Source: Acidimicrobiia bacterium (GTDB taxonomy: Bacteria > Actinomycetota > Acidimicrobiia > Spongiisociales > JAHEDJ01). Taken from it: a stretch of DNA of 64,000 nucleotides. This document shows positions 1-8,019 of the stretch, piece by piece (position 1 is the first letter of the stretch; each line of letters opens with the position of its first letter). The stretch spans positions 1 to 64,000 of the forward strand of contig DATIPS010000023.1 in assembly GCA_035471805.1 (NCBI GenBank), in the 5' to 3' direction. The translations under genes were made by a program, and so were the position numbers. The notes beneath the pieces are model-generated. The model was not told where the DNA came from, searched no databases, and saw only the letters and a list, made by a program, of their open reading frames with translations.

Positions 1-1
1 C

Positions 2-547
2 AGTCCCATCGCCGGCCACATCGATGGCATCTGGGCCAACGATTACATCGAGACCCCTGCCCCGCCGGGCTTCCTCGACCGCCTCGACATTCGCGAATCC
101 GAGCGACGGATCACCCGCCTCGGCTACACGCTCGACAACACCGGAAAGACCAAGGCCGTCTTCGAAGTCAACAAGGGCGTGAACAAGAACCCCCAGGTCG
201 ACGTGAACTCGCGCATGTCCGAGGAGCAGCGCCGGGTGCCCATCCGGCACATGATCTATATCGCCGACGGTCCCAGCGATGTGCCGGTCTTCTCGATTCT
301 CAACCAGCACGGTGGCAAGACCCTCGGTGTCTACAACACCGAACCGGTGAACAACTTCGCACAGGTGAAGAGACTTCAGGAGCAGGGTCGTATCCAAGGC
401 ATGGCCAAAGCCGATTACCGCGAAGGAGAAGCGGCCTTCCTCTGGTTGATGGACAGCCTCGACCAGATCGCAGATGAAATCGTCACCGCCCGCCGCCGCG
501 CCTTCGCCCAGATCCCGCGCGCCCCCGGCCACGTCGACGAGGACTGA
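2..547 (+). CDS. HAD-superfamily hydrolase, 3' part only
   Basis: The reading frame is open from the first bases of the window and the true start lies upstream, so only the C-terminal 181 residues are present. The segment IADGPSDVPVFS matches the last conserved acidic motif (motif IV, Mg-binding) of the haloacid dehalogenase superfamily and is followed by a glycine-rich turn and GVYNTE. HAD enzymes of this type are mostly phosphomonoester hydrolases. The nucleophile motif (DxDxT) would lie before the window, so the substrate cannot be judged. A hairpin follows the stop at 559-582. Confidence 0.72.
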   Translation, partial: SPIAGHIDGIWANDYIETPAPPGFLDRLDIRESERRITRLGYTLDNTGKTKAVFEVNKGVNKNPQVDVNSRMSEEQRRVPIRHMIYIADGPSDVPVFSILNQHGGKTLGVYNTEPVNNFAQVKRLQEQGRIQGMAKADYREGEAAFLWLMDSLDQIADEIVTARRRAFAQIPRAPGHVDED

Positions 548-558
548 AGGAGTCTAGG

Positions 559-582
559 GATCCGGTATTCAGATTCCGGATC
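559..582. terminator. Hairpin between convergent genes
   Basis: GATCCGG and CCGGATC form a perfect 7-bp inverted repeat with a 10-base loop between the convergent HAD and enoyl-CoA hydratase genes. There is no clear T-run, so it may be only a weak or bidirectional terminator. Confidence 0.4.
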
Positions 583-636
583 GAGCGAAGCAGAACCTGA
601 GCTCAGAACCCGTCAATCGGAAGGTGCCGCCGGGGC

Positions 637-1410
637 CTACCGTCCTTTGAACTCCGGCGCCCGCTTCTCCACGAACGAGGCAACCCCCTCCACCAGGTCC
701 TCGGTTGCGAAACAGATCACCTGGCCATGATGCTCCTGCTCGAGTGTCTCCTCGAACGAGAGCTCGAAAGATCGATCAAGGTTGCGTTTGGCGAACATCT
801 GGGGAATCGGAGCACCGGCGGCAAGTGACTCGGCGAGGCGCTGTGCCGTCTCTCGCAGGGATCCGGCATCCACGACGTCGAGAACGAGACCTATCTGCTT
901 GGCTTCCAAAGCATCGACGATCCGGCCGCTCAACACGAGTTCCTTCGCTCTCTGAAGACCGACCAGGCGCGGTAGCAGCCAGGTGCCTCCAAAGTCGACG
1001 GTCAGTCCGCGCCGCACGAAGATCTCTGAGAACCTCGCTCGATCCGAGGCGATGACAATGTCACAACCGAGGGCAAGATTCATCCCCGCACCGGCCGCCA
1101 CACCATCAACCGCAGCAATCGTCGGCTTGGTCAACCGGTGCAGAGCGAGCGCCGCCGCGCCGACCTGCTTCATGCGCGCCACCTGCACATCCACCGACTG
1201 CACACCTGAGTTCTCGGTGCCGAGTTCGGCGCCCGAGCAGAACTCGCCACCGGCGCCGGTGACGACCAGGGCTCGCTGTGCGGACAGATCGAAGTCGGTG
1301 AACGCGGAGGCGAGTTCTTCCCAGCCGGGGACGGGGATCGCGTTCAAGTGTTCCGGATGATTCAGGGTGAGCCAGCGAACCGGACCGTGATCGACAGTTT
1401 CAACGAACAT
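637..1410 (-). CDS. Enoyl-CoA hydratase/isomerase family protein
   Basis: A complete crotonase-fold protein of 257 residues, the usual length. The oxyanion-hole segment CSGAELG, the helix segment GVAAGAGMNLALGCDIVIAS and the following FSEIFVRRGL..DFGGTWLLPRLVG are clear. The Asp in the VDFGG segment sits where the PaaG-like isomerase subgroup carries its catalytic acid, so a delta3-delta2 isomerase or PaaG-like role in acyl-CoA or phenylacetate metabolism is as likely as a plain hydratase. I chose ATG 1410; a GTG lies one codon upstream. No pathway neighbours are adjacent, so the exact substrate is open. Confidence 0.85.
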   Translation of the reverse strand: MFVETVDHGPVRWLTLNHPEHLNAIPVPGWEELASAFTDFDLSAQRALVVTGAGGEFCSGAELGTENSGVQSVDVQVARMKQVGAAALALHRLTKPTIAAVDGVAAGAGMNLALGCDIVIASDRARFSEIFVRRGLTVDFGGTWLLPRLVGLQRAKELVLSGRIVDALEAKQIGLVLDVVDAGSLRETAQRLAESLAAGAPIPQMFAKRNLDRSFELSFEETLEQEHHGQVICFATEDLVEGVASFVEKRAPEFKGR

Positions 1411-1470
1411 CACCCCAGCCTATTAGTCATTCCCGGCAGAGTCCCGCTCACAGTCCCGCTCCCCGATACC

Positions 1471-1593
1471 ATGGGCGCCGATATGGGATTCAATCCGTTC
1501 CGGGAGCAACGCAGCACTGCATTCGATATCGGGATGGTCGTTGTTGCACTGGCGGCCACCGCCGGAGTAATCATCTGGGCAATCGCAGGATGA
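1471..1593 (+). CDS. Small single-pass membrane protein
   Basis: A 40-residue protein (36 if ATG 1483 is used). It begins with a basic NPFREQR segment followed by one hydrophobic stretch, DIGMVVVALAATAGVIIWAI, that fits a single membrane helix near the C terminus. Its stop overlaps the start of the next gene by ATGA, which argues for translational coupling and against a spurious frame. No function is recognised. Confidence 0.6.
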   Translation: MGADMGFNPFREQRSTAFDIGMVVVALAATAGVIIWAIAG

Positions 1594-1784
1594 ACGAAGC
1601 CGTTGTGCCGGTCCAGCCGTACGCGGCGAGAAAGCACTACATCTGCCCGGGCTGCGAATCCAGCATCGATCCCGGCACCTTCCACGTCGTGGTAATCCCG
1701 CAGGACACCCCCGACTTGCGGCGGCACTGGCACCGGGGATGCTGGTTCAAGGAGCGTCGCAGACGTTTCGGTCGCGCTTCCTAA
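1590..1784 (+). CDS. Small CXXC zinc-ribbon-like actinobacterial protein
   Basis: A 64-residue protein containing YICPGCESSIDPGTFHVVV and then RRHWHRGCW. This pattern recurs in actinobacterial conserved proteins, some annotated without experiment as ATP/GTP-binding. The CPGC pair with the later His and Cys could bind one zinc ion. It overlaps the upstream membrane peptide by four bases. Its stop overlaps the stop of the convergent yraN gene within CTAA at 1781-1784. Function is unknown. Confidence 0.65.
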   Translation: MNEAVVPVQPYAARKHYICPGCESSIDPGTFHVVVIPQDTPDLRRHWHRGCWFKERRRRFGRAS

Positions 1785-2119
1785 CACACCGACCTGAGCC
1801 AACGTATGCGAGCACCGGAGTCGATGAGCGAAACCGCCACCAGATCGATTCGCGTTGCCCTGGGCTTGAGACCCTCGGCAAGTCGACGGACGGTGTGGGC
1901 CTTTTCGTCGGTGAAAGCTTCCTCGGGCAGGAAATGATCGTCCCCGACCGCCACTGCGGTCTTCACCTCTATTGCGACGCGCCGCCCGTGATCGTCCGCG
2001 AGGATGTCGATCTCACCGCGACCGGCCCTGACGTTGCGATCGACGACCACCAGACCGTGCCGCTCCACAAAGTCGGCGGCTATCCGCTCGCCGAGTATTC
2101 CGACTTCCGCTCTCGTCAG
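1781..2119 (-). CDS. YraN/UPF0102 family putative endonuclease
   Basis: A restriction-endonuclease-like fold protein of 112 residues. The signature LGERIAADFVERHG, then GRGEIDILADD and AIEVKT, fits the UPF0102 family (E..D..EVK core). The role in cells is poorly defined. The only plausible start is CTG at 2119, which overlaps the TGA of the upstream DUF2469 gene as CTGA and gives a protein starting Met-Thr-Arg. No ATG, GTG or TTG lies at a sensible place, and upstream codons in the frame encode the tail of the other gene's frame. The yraN-DUF2469-lepB-rplS order is typical of actinobacteria. Confidence 0.83.
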   Translation of the reverse strand: MTRAEVGILGERIAADFVERHGLVVVDRNVRAGRGEIDILADDHGRRVAIEVKTAVAVGDDHFLPEEAFTDEKAHTVRRLAEGLKPRATRIDLVAVSLIDSGARIRWLRSVC

Positions 2120-2412
2120 ATTTGAACGCCGGCTTCGAGTTCCTCGATGTTGACGTCCCGGAATGTCATTACGCGTACCTTTGAAAGGAATCGCGCCGGT
2201 CGGTACATGTCCCAAACCCAAGCATCCTCAAGCTCGATCTCGAAATACACGGAACCGTTCGACTCTTGTTTGCCGACGACAACAGAGTTGGCGAGATAGA
2301 AGCGGCGTTCGGTCTCTACGACGAACTTGAACATCGGGAGGACGTCGCGATACTCCTTGTAGATCTGGAGCTCGGCTTCGGTTTCGTATCGTTCGAGGTC
2401 TTCTTCGTGCAT
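2116..2412 (-). CDS. DUF2469 family conserved actinobacterial protein
   Basis: A 98-residue acidic protein recognised by ERRFYLANSVVV and EDAWVWDMYRPARF, both hallmarks of DUF2469. This small family is found almost only in actinobacteria, typically near lepB, rnhB and yraN as here. Function is unknown. An rnhB gene, usual between lepB and this gene, is absent at this position. The gene is translationally coupled to yraN by a CTGA overlap. Confidence 0.9.
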   Translation of the reverse strand: MHEEDLERYETEAELQIYKEYRDVLPMFKFVVETERRFYLANSVVVGKQESNGSVYFEIELEDAWVWDMYRPARFLSKVRVMTFRDVNIEELEAGVQI

Positions 2413-2432
2413 TCACAGACTCCCTGTGTGGT

Positions 2433-2465
2433 GCCCGGGGATCGAGATCTTACAGATTCCCGGGC
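2433..2465. terminator. Hairpin between lepB and DUF2469
   Basis: GCCCGGG at 2433-2439 and CCCGGGC at 2459-2465 form a 7-bp inverted repeat in the 87-base gap between lepB and DUF2469. It lacks a T-run and could be an attenuator or mRNA-stabilising hairpin. Confidence 0.35.
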
Positions 2466-2499
2466 CCAACCGTTGTACCTTCTCGGTGAGACAGATTCG

Positions 2500-3261
2500 C
2501 TACAGCGAACCAAAACGGTCGAACGGCCAGAGACGGACAAAGGCCCTGCCGACGATCGAGTCCTGTGGGATCGAACCGAACTTGCGACTGTCCTGGCTGG
2601 AGCTCCGATTGTCTCCCATGACGAACACCATTTCATCCGGAATCGTCTGAGGACCGAAGTCCTGCATTATCACGCCCGGCGACAGGTACGGTTCGTCGAT
2701 CGGCACTCCGTCTATGAAGACCCTGTTGTCTTTGATCTCAATGGTCTCGCCGGGAAGGGCGATGATGCGCTTGATGAGATCGTCCGGAACGAGAGCGGTC
2801 TGGATCCCCAGGGATTCCTTCACGGCCGTCCAGGCGGCTTCCACGAAGGACTGGTCTTTCGATGCGGCCGCAAACGGCGAGTCGAAGACAACGATGTCTC
2901 CCCGATCAGGTTCGCCGAACGTGTAGCTCAGCTTGTTGACCATCACCCGGTCGTCCACTTCCAGAGTAGGAATCATCGATCCCGATGGAATGAAGAAAGC
3001 CTGGACGAAGAAGGTCTTGATCAGAACGGCGACGACGAGCGCCACCAGGATCAGAATGGGAAGCTCGATCAGGAACGAAACGAATCCGCCCCGCTTTTTG
3101 TGTTTGGGGCGAACCCTGCGCACCGGCTCCTGATTCTCGGGCCGATCGCCGGCTTCCGGACTGTTGCGAAATGGACCGATATCGAACGGATCCGCTCCGG
3201 CCCAGCCATCATCGCCATCGCCGCCGGGGAATCCAGCTGCGTCAGCCACGTCTGGGTCCAT
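2500..3261 (-). CDS. lepB: Signal peptidase I
   Basis: Type I signal peptidase, 253 residues, which cleaves Sec/Tat signal peptides at the outer face of the membrane. It has a Gly/Asp-rich cytoplasmic N terminus (residues 1-55), one membrane helix (about 62-84), the IPSGSMIPTL box with catalytic Ser95, and KRIIALPGE with catalytic Lys164. The MGDNR box with SRKFG follows near the C terminus. All family motifs are intact. It lies between rplS and DUF2469, the standard actinobacterial context. Confidence 0.95.
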   Translation of the reverse strand: MDPDVADAAGFPGGDGDDGWAGADPFDIGPFRNSPEAGDRPENQEPVRRVRPKHKKRGGFVSFLIELPILILVALVVAVLIKTFFVQAFFIPSGSMIPTLEVDDRVMVNKLSYTFGEPDRGDIVVFDSPFAAASKDQSFVEAAWTAVKESLGIQTALVPDDLIKRIIALPGETIEIKDNRVFIDGVPIDEPYLSPGVIMQDFGPQTIPDEMVFVMGDNRSSSQDSRKFGSIPQDSIVGRAFVRLWPFDRFGSL

Positions 3262-3288
3262 ACTCCGGCCGACACCGGATCGAGACCA

Positions 3289-3630
3289 CTAACGCTGCTC
3301 TTTGATTCGCGCAGACTTGCCGACCCGGTCCCTCAGGTAATAGAGCTTGGCCCGTCGCACATCGCCGCGACGCACGACCTCGATCTTCTGGATGATCGGA
3401 GCATGAACCGGAAACACCCGCTCGACACCGACGCCGAAGCTCATCTTTCGAACGGTGAAAGTACTTCGGAGGCCCCCGCCATCTCTGGCGATGGCAACAC
3501 CTTCGAATGCCTGCACGCGCTCGCGGCCACCCTCGACCACGCGGACGTGCACGCGGACGGTATCGCCGGCTTTGAACTCGGGGATGTCGTCGCGTATGTA
3601 CGCGCTCTCGACCTGGTCAAGCATGTTCAT
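3289..3630 (-). CDS. rplS: 50S ribosomal protein L19
   Basis: L19 lies at the 30S-50S interface. The 113-residue protein contains the family segments [16 protein letters not shown] and [19 protein letters not shown] and ends [17 protein letters not shown] 3630 is preceded by AAGGAG at a spacing of six bases, which sets the start inside a longer open frame. The 79-base leader between trmD and rplS has no overlapping gene and may carry leader regulation. Confidence 0.97.
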   Translation of the reverse strand: MNMLDQVESAYIRDDIPEFKAGDTVRVHVRVVEGGRERVQAFEGVAIARDGGGLRSTFTVRKMSFGVGVERVFPVHAPIIQKIEVVRRGDVRRAKLYYLRDRVGKSARIKEQR

Positions 3631-3709
3631 TGGAAACTCCTTGAGACGCGCCGGAGAAGGCCGGCGGCTAGAGATTGTATACCGTTGGGACCGTCTAGTC
3701 CAAGATGGA

Positions 3710-4372
3710 TCAGTCGAGTAGATCGGGTCTCCGCCGGCGCGTCCGCTCGAGCCTTTGATCGGCTCTCCACTCTTCGATACGGCCATGGTCGCCGGACAAC
3801 AGCACCTCCGGCACCTTCCACCCGCGATAATCCGCCGGCCGCGTGTAATGGGGCTCCGCCAGGAGGGAGTCCCGAAACGACTCGCCGGCGATCGACTGCT
3901 CGTTTCCCAGCACTCCGGGAATCAGCCTTCCGATACCTTCGATCACCGTCAGCGCGGCGGCCTCTCCACCCGGCAGAACGAAATCACCGACCGAGACCTC
4001 TTCGTCGATGAAATGCTCGACTACCCGCTCGTCCACTCCCTCATACCGGCCGCACACGAGGGTCAGATGGTCGAGAGTCGCGAAACGATCCAGCATCTCC
4101 TGATCGAGGGGCTTCCCGGCCGGGGTCATGAGCACCCGCACGGTATCGGACAACGGCTCGAGCGCCTTCGCCAACGGTTCGATCATCATCACCATGCCGG
4201 CCCCACCCCCGTAGGGGGCGTCATCCACTTGACGATGAAAACCCGTGGCGAAATCACGCAGGTCGACCGTCTCAATCTCGAGGTAACCCGCTTCAATTGC
4301 CCGGCCGACGACGCCGGCGTTCAACGGGCTCGAAAAATATCCTGGAAAGATGGTTATGACAGTGATCTTCAC
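3710..4372 (-). CDS. trmD: tRNA (guanine-N1)-methyltransferase
   Basis: TrmD methylates G37 of tRNAs with a G at position 36, using S-adenosylmethionine, and prevents frameshifting. The trefoil-knot SPOUT segments [21 protein letters not shown] and [14 protein letters not shown] are intact. The start is GTG 4372, giving 220 residues beginning [13 protein letters not shown], somewhat short for the family because of a compact C-terminal domain. Upstream open codons in the frame are antisense to the next gene. In most bacteria rimM is directly upstream; here it is almost 10 kb away. Confidence 0.95.
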   Translation of the reverse strand: MKITVITIFPGYFSSPLNAGVVGRAIEAGYLEIETVDLRDFATGFHRQVDDAPYGGGAGMVMMIEPLAKALEPLSDTVRVLMTPAGKPLDQEMLDRFATLDHLTLVCGRYEGVDERVVEHFIDEEVSVGDFVLPGGEAAALTVIEGIGRLIPGVLGNEQSIAGESFRDSLLAEPHYTRPADYRGWKVPEVLLSGDHGRIEEWRADQRLERTRRRRPDLLD

Positions 4373-4445
4373 GACCGAAAGAAAGGTAGTACGACTTTGA
4401 TCATGGGGTATGCTCGCATCCCGGCTTCGCGGAGGGAAACAGACC

Positions 4446-6404
4446 GTGGCTGACACAACGAACTCAAGCGCAGACCCGTGGGGCTTGCCAGAAAACGACT
4501 CGATATCGGTTCCTAGTCCGGATTCGGTCGACCATGAGGCGGTATCTGCACCGATCGAACCGGTCGAACCCGCTGAAGAATCACTCGAGATATCGGAGCC
4601 GGCCACCGGCGATTTCGGTTTCGAGTCGGTCGGTGAAGAACCGGCCGAAGGTTCCCTGCCCGACGAGGAAGCCGACCCGACGCCTCCGTCCAAACCTGAA
4701 TCGCGCGGGCCTCTCTCTCAAGTTCTCGCCGCCTCCGGACTTTTCGGTGGATACCCGCTCCCACCTGCGGCCGAATCAACGGATGAGGAAGAGACCGGAG
4801 AAGCCGGGCAGATACCCGAGCCGGTCGAAGAGAGCCTCGACACGTTCACTCTCGAAGCAGCGGCGGAGGACGATGCGACCGAACCGCCCGGTCTCACCGA
4901 ACCTACGAGCGGCGCGGCGCTCGGCGTCGGGGCCACCGATGCGGATCTACCTCCCGAACCGCCGCCGTGGATGGTCATCGAGTCGACTCCAGCCGTACAA
5001 GACGCAGTCACCGAAGAACTGCACGAAGCGGCGGTGGAAGAAGTCGCCACAAACGGAATCGAAGCGGCCGTCGATGAGGCTGCCGCGGCGTTTGCCGAAG
5101 TCACTCTCCCGGCGGACGCAGACGTCGAAACGCCGCTCGAAGAATTGTCCGAACCGGTCGAAATCGCCGAAACGACCGCCCCGGATGCCGAGTTCGAGTC
5201 TCTTGTCGCCGAACTGGCCGACACGGCCCTCGACATTGCCGGGGACGCAGGTAGCAGTCCGGCAGACGGAGGTTTCACAATCGATCGCGACGACACCCCT
5301 TCGGTCTACAGAGAACTCGAGGGTCTGGCCACGCCGGAGCCGGTTGCCGATATCCCGCCGGTCGATGAGGCCACCGTCTCGTTCGAGGAGATCGCCGAAG
5401 AGGATTTCGCCTTCTCGGCGGGAGAGACCGCCGATGACTACCAGGCCGAGGCCGCCGGTGAGATCGAACCTGCCGGCGAGCCGGCGGCGGCCCCCGCCGA
5501 GTGGGGCGTCTTCGAGTTCTCCGATGAGCCATCCGAGCCCGACGCTCCGGTCTTCGGCGTCACCTTCGGAAGGGACGGCGATCCGGAACCTGCACCGGAA
5601 CTAGTCGATGAACCTGAGCTAGTCGATGAGCCCTCCGACGAAAGCGAGGAGGATCACGCCCAGGTCTTCCCCGAGCCGGGAGCAGAGTTTCCCGGCGATG
5701 CAACTCTCGAACCGGAGGTCGGAGCGGCGGAAGTTACCGATCCCCTGCCGGACACGCCGTCGGGAATCGACGAGATGGTCTACGAATCCGCCGACGATTC
5801 ACCGGAAGAGCCTCTGATCAGCTTCGAACCCGCCCTCTCGGTCGTCGACGAAACCCCTGAGCACGAGGAACCCATCTTGCCGGAACCGGCAGATACCGAA
5901 GCGCTGATCGATGTCCTCGCGGAGTCGGAGGAGCCGGTCACTTCGCAACCGTCGGAGACCGCCCCAGCCCCATTCGATGCGACGCCGGACGCCGGCGGTT
6001 CGGCTCCGGAGGAGACGCCTGTCGAAACGGCGCCCGAACCGGAGCCCGATGCGGCACCAGCCATCGAGTGGGGCTCACGCTGGCAGGAGTCCGCCCAGGG
6101 ATGGGTCGAGGATGATCAGGGTCGCAGCACGTGGCGGCCCATCGTCACAACCAGTCCGCTTCTGTCTGAATGGCAGATCGACACCTACCTGGGCGTGGTG
6201 TCGGCGGACGTCGTGCTCGGGTCGGGGCCGGTCGAGTTCGAAATGACTGCGGGGCGTACCAGCGCCATGCGCTCGATGGTGGATGAAGCGATGTTGCGCG
6301 GTGCCCACGCAATCGTCGGTGTGTCCACGACCGTGGCACCCGTCGGACGGGCAACGGTACTGACGGCCACCGGGACCGCCGTGACCCTCAAAGCTCAGGA
6401 CTGA
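4446..6404 (+). CDS. Long acidic low-complexity protein with C-terminal YbjQ-like domain
   Basis: A 652-residue protein with GTG start 4446, preceded by GGAGGG. Residues 1 to about 540 are low complexity, dominated by Glu, Pro, Ala, Asp and Val, with an ELVDEP tandem duplication near 5602-5632 and no signal peptide or membrane helix. Residues about 541-560 carry a Trp-rich linker (WGSRWQESAQGWVEDD). Residues 565-652 match the YbjQ/DUF74 family: TTSPLL..YLGVVSADVV, an Arg-Thr-Ser motif and GAHAIVGVSTT. YbjQ proteins are usually about 105 residues and form pentamers of unclear function. The acidic part is probably disordered and its role is unknown. Confidence 0.75.
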   Translation: MADTTNSSADPWGLPENDSISVPSPDSVDHEAVSAPIEPVEPAEESLEISEPATGDFGFESVGEEPAEGSLPDEEADPTPPSKPESRGPLSQVLAASGLFGGYPLPPAAESTDEEETGEAGQIPEPVEESLDTFTLEAAAEDDATEPPGLTEPTSGAALGVGATDADLPPEPPPWMVIESTPAVQDAVTEELHEAAVEEVATNGIEAAVDEAAAAFAEVTLPADADVETPLEELSEPVEIAETTAPDAEFESLVAELADTALDIAGDAGSSPADGGFTIDRDDTPSVYRELEGLATPEPVADIPPVDEATVSFEEIAEEDFAFSAGETADDYQAEAAGEIEPAGEPAAAPAEWGVFEFSDEPSEPDAPVFGVTFGRDGDPEPAPELVDEPELVDEPSDESEEDHAQVFPEPGAEFPGDATLEPEVGAAEVTDPLPDTPSGIDEMVYESADDSPEEPLISFEPALSVVDETPEHEEPILPEPADTEALIDVLAESEEPVTSQPSETAPAPFDATPDAGGSAPEETPVETAPEPEPDAAPAIEWGSRWQESAQGWVEDDQGRSTWRPIVTTSPLLSEWQIDTYLGVVSADVVLGSGPVEFEMTAGRTSAMRSMVDEAMLRGAHAIVGVSTTVAPVGRATVLTATGTAVTLKAQD

Positions 6405-6424
6405 CCGGTCGTCCGTGGCCGGTC
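6403..6424. terminator. Hairpin between convergent stops
   Basis: GACCGG and CCGGTC form a 6-bp inverted repeat with a 10-base loop that covers the stop of the YbjQ-domain gene and reaches the stop of the convergent small membrane gene. Confidence 0.35.
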
Positions 6425-6425
6425 C

Positions 6426-6614
6426 TCAGCCGGCCGCGGACTTCCACAGGACGAATATCCCCAGAATGATCAGCGGTACGCCGACGATTGATCCCACAAC
6501 CGTCAGGCTGAGCAGAATACCCACGGCAACCAGGACAAGCGCCAGCGCACCCCCGGCCAACCGGAGCGCCAAGCCGATCAGACCACCCACCGCCCGTAAC
6601 GGCCAGGTGATCAT
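6426..6614 (-). CDS. Small two-helix membrane protein
   Basis: A 62-residue hydrophobic protein with two predicted membrane helices (about residues 8-29 and 32-57) and a charged Lys near the end. Its ATG overlaps the stop of the DUF4097 gene by four bases (ATGA), so it is the last gene of a four-gene operon. Function is unknown; co-translation with an envelope-type beta-repeat protein suggests a membrane-associated role. Confidence 0.7.
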   Translation of the reverse strand: MITWPLRAVGGLIGLALRLAGGALALVLVAVGILLSLTVVGSIVGVPLIILGIFVLWKSAAG

Positions 6615-7381
6615 GCGCGATCCAGCCGAACATCGCCCGACACCGACCTGAACCGGATCGAGACGGACTCACCATCCACGACTTCGGTCGCGTCCTTGCG
6701 GCTCTCCGGCAAGTGCACGTTGCCCGTCATGGTTTGGAGGTCTACTTGAACGCGCCGGCCCGAAGGTATCCGGGCGGTCAAGTCGCCGGAGACGGTCTTG
6801 CAGTCGACCTCTCCGCCGAGAAAACGATCTACTTCGATGTCACCCGAAGCCGTCTTGATGCGAAGATCTCCGGAGGCGGCTCCGATCTCGATATCGCCCG
6901 AGGCAGATGAGATCGTGCAATGGCGCCCAACCGTTCGGATGTCGATATCGCCGGAAGCCGTCGTGATCTGCACCCGCCCCTGCACCTCTTCGACGTCGAC
7001 GTCGCCCGAAGCCGCCTTGAGGGTGAGATCTCGTTCGATCTTTCTCGCAGATACGTCGCCCGAGGCGGCCGACACGCGCAGATCCCCGATCGTGCTCATC
7101 ACTTCGACATCGGCAGAAGTCACGGCAATGTCGACCTCGGAGTCGTGCGGAACACGCAGGGCCACCCGATGAGATCCGGACGAAAAGCTTCGCTCGGATG
7201 ACTGGCGAATGGAGACCGCATCACCATATCGTTCGACCGTGAAGGCATCGGCATTCTTACCGTCGATCATCACCTCGACTCCACCGTCGTCGTGACCGTC
7301 GACGAGAATCCGACCTGTACGGGTCCGCACCTCGATGCGGGGCCTGGCCCCGACCTCATAGAACTCTCTGCGCACGCTCAT
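6611..7381 (-). CDS. DUF4097 family beta-strand repeat protein
   Basis: A 256-residue protein built of short repeats ending in Ser-Gly-Asp (ASGDVSA, ASGDVDV, ASGDIDI, ASGDIEI, ASGDIEV, VSGDLTA, VSGDVRL). This is typical of the DUF4097 (putative adhesin) beta-helix family. No signal peptide or membrane helix is visible, so it may act inside the cell or with the co-encoded membrane peptide. ATG 7381 overlaps the stop of the upstream gene (ATGA) and is preceded by GGGGAG, which sets the start. DUF4097 genes often sit near regulators or sensors, as here; their function is not established. Confidence 0.82.
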   Translation of the reverse strand: MSVRREFYEVGARPRIEVRTRTGRILVDGHDDGGVEVMIDGKNADAFTVERYGDAVSIRQSSERSFSSGSHRVALRVPHDSEVDIAVTSADVEVMSTIGDLRVSAASGDVSARKIERDLTLKAASGDVDVEEVQGRVQITTASGDIDIRTVGRHCTISSASGDIEIGAASGDLRIKTASGDIEVDRFLGGEVDCKTVSGDLTARIPSGRRVQVDLQTMTGNVHLPESRKDATEVVDGESVSIRFRSVSGDVRLDRA

Positions 7382-7824
7382 AGATCGAAGCTCCCCGTTA
7401 CCTTCCCGCCCCGCTCGGTACGTTTTCTTGCCTTGGATGAAAGGGTCTTGACGACCCAAGTGTTCACCGAGTCGCCGGCCTGACCGGCGTTCTCTTCTAC
7501 GAGATCCTTCAGAACCTCCGGCAGGCGGAGGGTGAGACGTGCTTCGTAGTCTCCGGTTATCTCGCCGCCGTCTTCCTCGGACGGCCTGATGCGCAGAGCA
7601 GGTTCACCATCTGTGAGCACTACTTCAACCTCGTAGTCGGACAGTTGGGCTCCGACCTCGAGAGCTGCCTGCTGGGCAAGATCGAGAGCTATTTGCTTCA
7701 TTGCCGGTTCGATGGCGGCGAGCATCATGCGCGTCGCTGCCTCTACCCCGGGGTCGTCACCGCCGATCATGACCTGCTGCGCCACAGCTTGCTCGAGAGC
7801 GGCGATCGCTGCTGTTGTGTTCAT
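7378..7824 (-). CDS. HicB-like ribbon-helix-helix protein
   Basis: A 148-residue protein. The C-terminal part (about 93-133), with EARLTLRLPEVLKDLVEENA then SVNTWVVKTLSSK, matches the Arc/HicB-type ribbon-helix-helix DNA-binding fold, followed by a basic tail. The N-terminal 90 residues form an acidic alpha/beta region of unknown function. The same arrangement upstream of DUF4097 is familiar in actinobacteria, often annotated as a HicB-family antitoxin, but no HicA toxin is present. It is coupled by ATGA overlaps to the genes on both sides. The palindrome at 7956-7974 is a natural candidate operator. Confidence 0.75.
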   Translation of the reverse strand: MNTTAAIAALEQAVAQQVMIGGDDPGVEAATRMMLAAIEPAMKQIALDLAQQAALEVGAQLSDYEVEVVLTDGEPALRIRPSEEDGGEITGDYEARLTLRLPEVLKDLVEENAGQAGDSVNTWVVKTLSSKARKRTERGGKVTGSFDL

Positions 7825-7937
7825 CGACCCACCTTTTCGCGGTCTTCCCAGCGGCGCCTCACAGGCATGAAGCTCCTGATGAGCTCTCGCCGGTGCACGC
7901 GGTGGTATTCCAAACCCATCTCCGGAGTAGTAAACAT
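7821..7937 (-). CDS. 38-residue basic peptide, first gene of the RHH-DUF4097 operon
   Basis: A short open frame of 38 codons beginning MFTTPEMGLEYHRVHRRE and ending REKVGR. Its TGA overlaps the ATG of the RHH gene as ATGA. A Shine-Dalgarno-like GAAAGGA lies 7 bases before the ATG. The peptide is strongly basic (ten Arg, one Lys) and contains FMPVRRRW. The overlap, ribosome site and position just after a palindromic promoter site support translation. It may be a functional peptide or a leader that couples translation. No family is recognised. Confidence 0.6.
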   Translation of the reverse strand: MFTTPEMGLEYHRVHRRELIRSFMPVRRRWEDREKVGR

Positions 7938-7955
7938 TTGAGCGTCCTTTCGTGC

Positions 7956-7974
7956 TGACATCATTATGATGTCA
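7956..7974. promoter_or_regulatory. 19-bp perfect palindrome, putative operator
   Basis: TGACATCATTATGATGTCA is a perfect palindrome (9-1-9) located 19 bases before the start of the 38-residue peptide, where a promoter core would lie. Further TGTCA half-sites follow up to about 7995. Ribbon-helix-helix proteins bind such sites, so autoregulation by the second gene of the operon is the simplest reading. Confidence 0.6.
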
Positions 7975-8019
7975 CAATGCTGTCAGACTGTCAAGGACTT
8001 CCGAACGGCGCCGGATCCC

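Noticed and set aside
2266-4011. Long plus-strand open frame of 581 codons
   Set aside because: It is antisense to lepB, rplS and trmD, all with intact family motifs, and its translation matches nothing protein-like. It is a high-GC shadow frame.
7378-7824. HicAB toxin-antitoxin pair
   Set aside because: The RHH protein resembles HicB at its C terminus, but no HicA-like toxin is encoded next to it.
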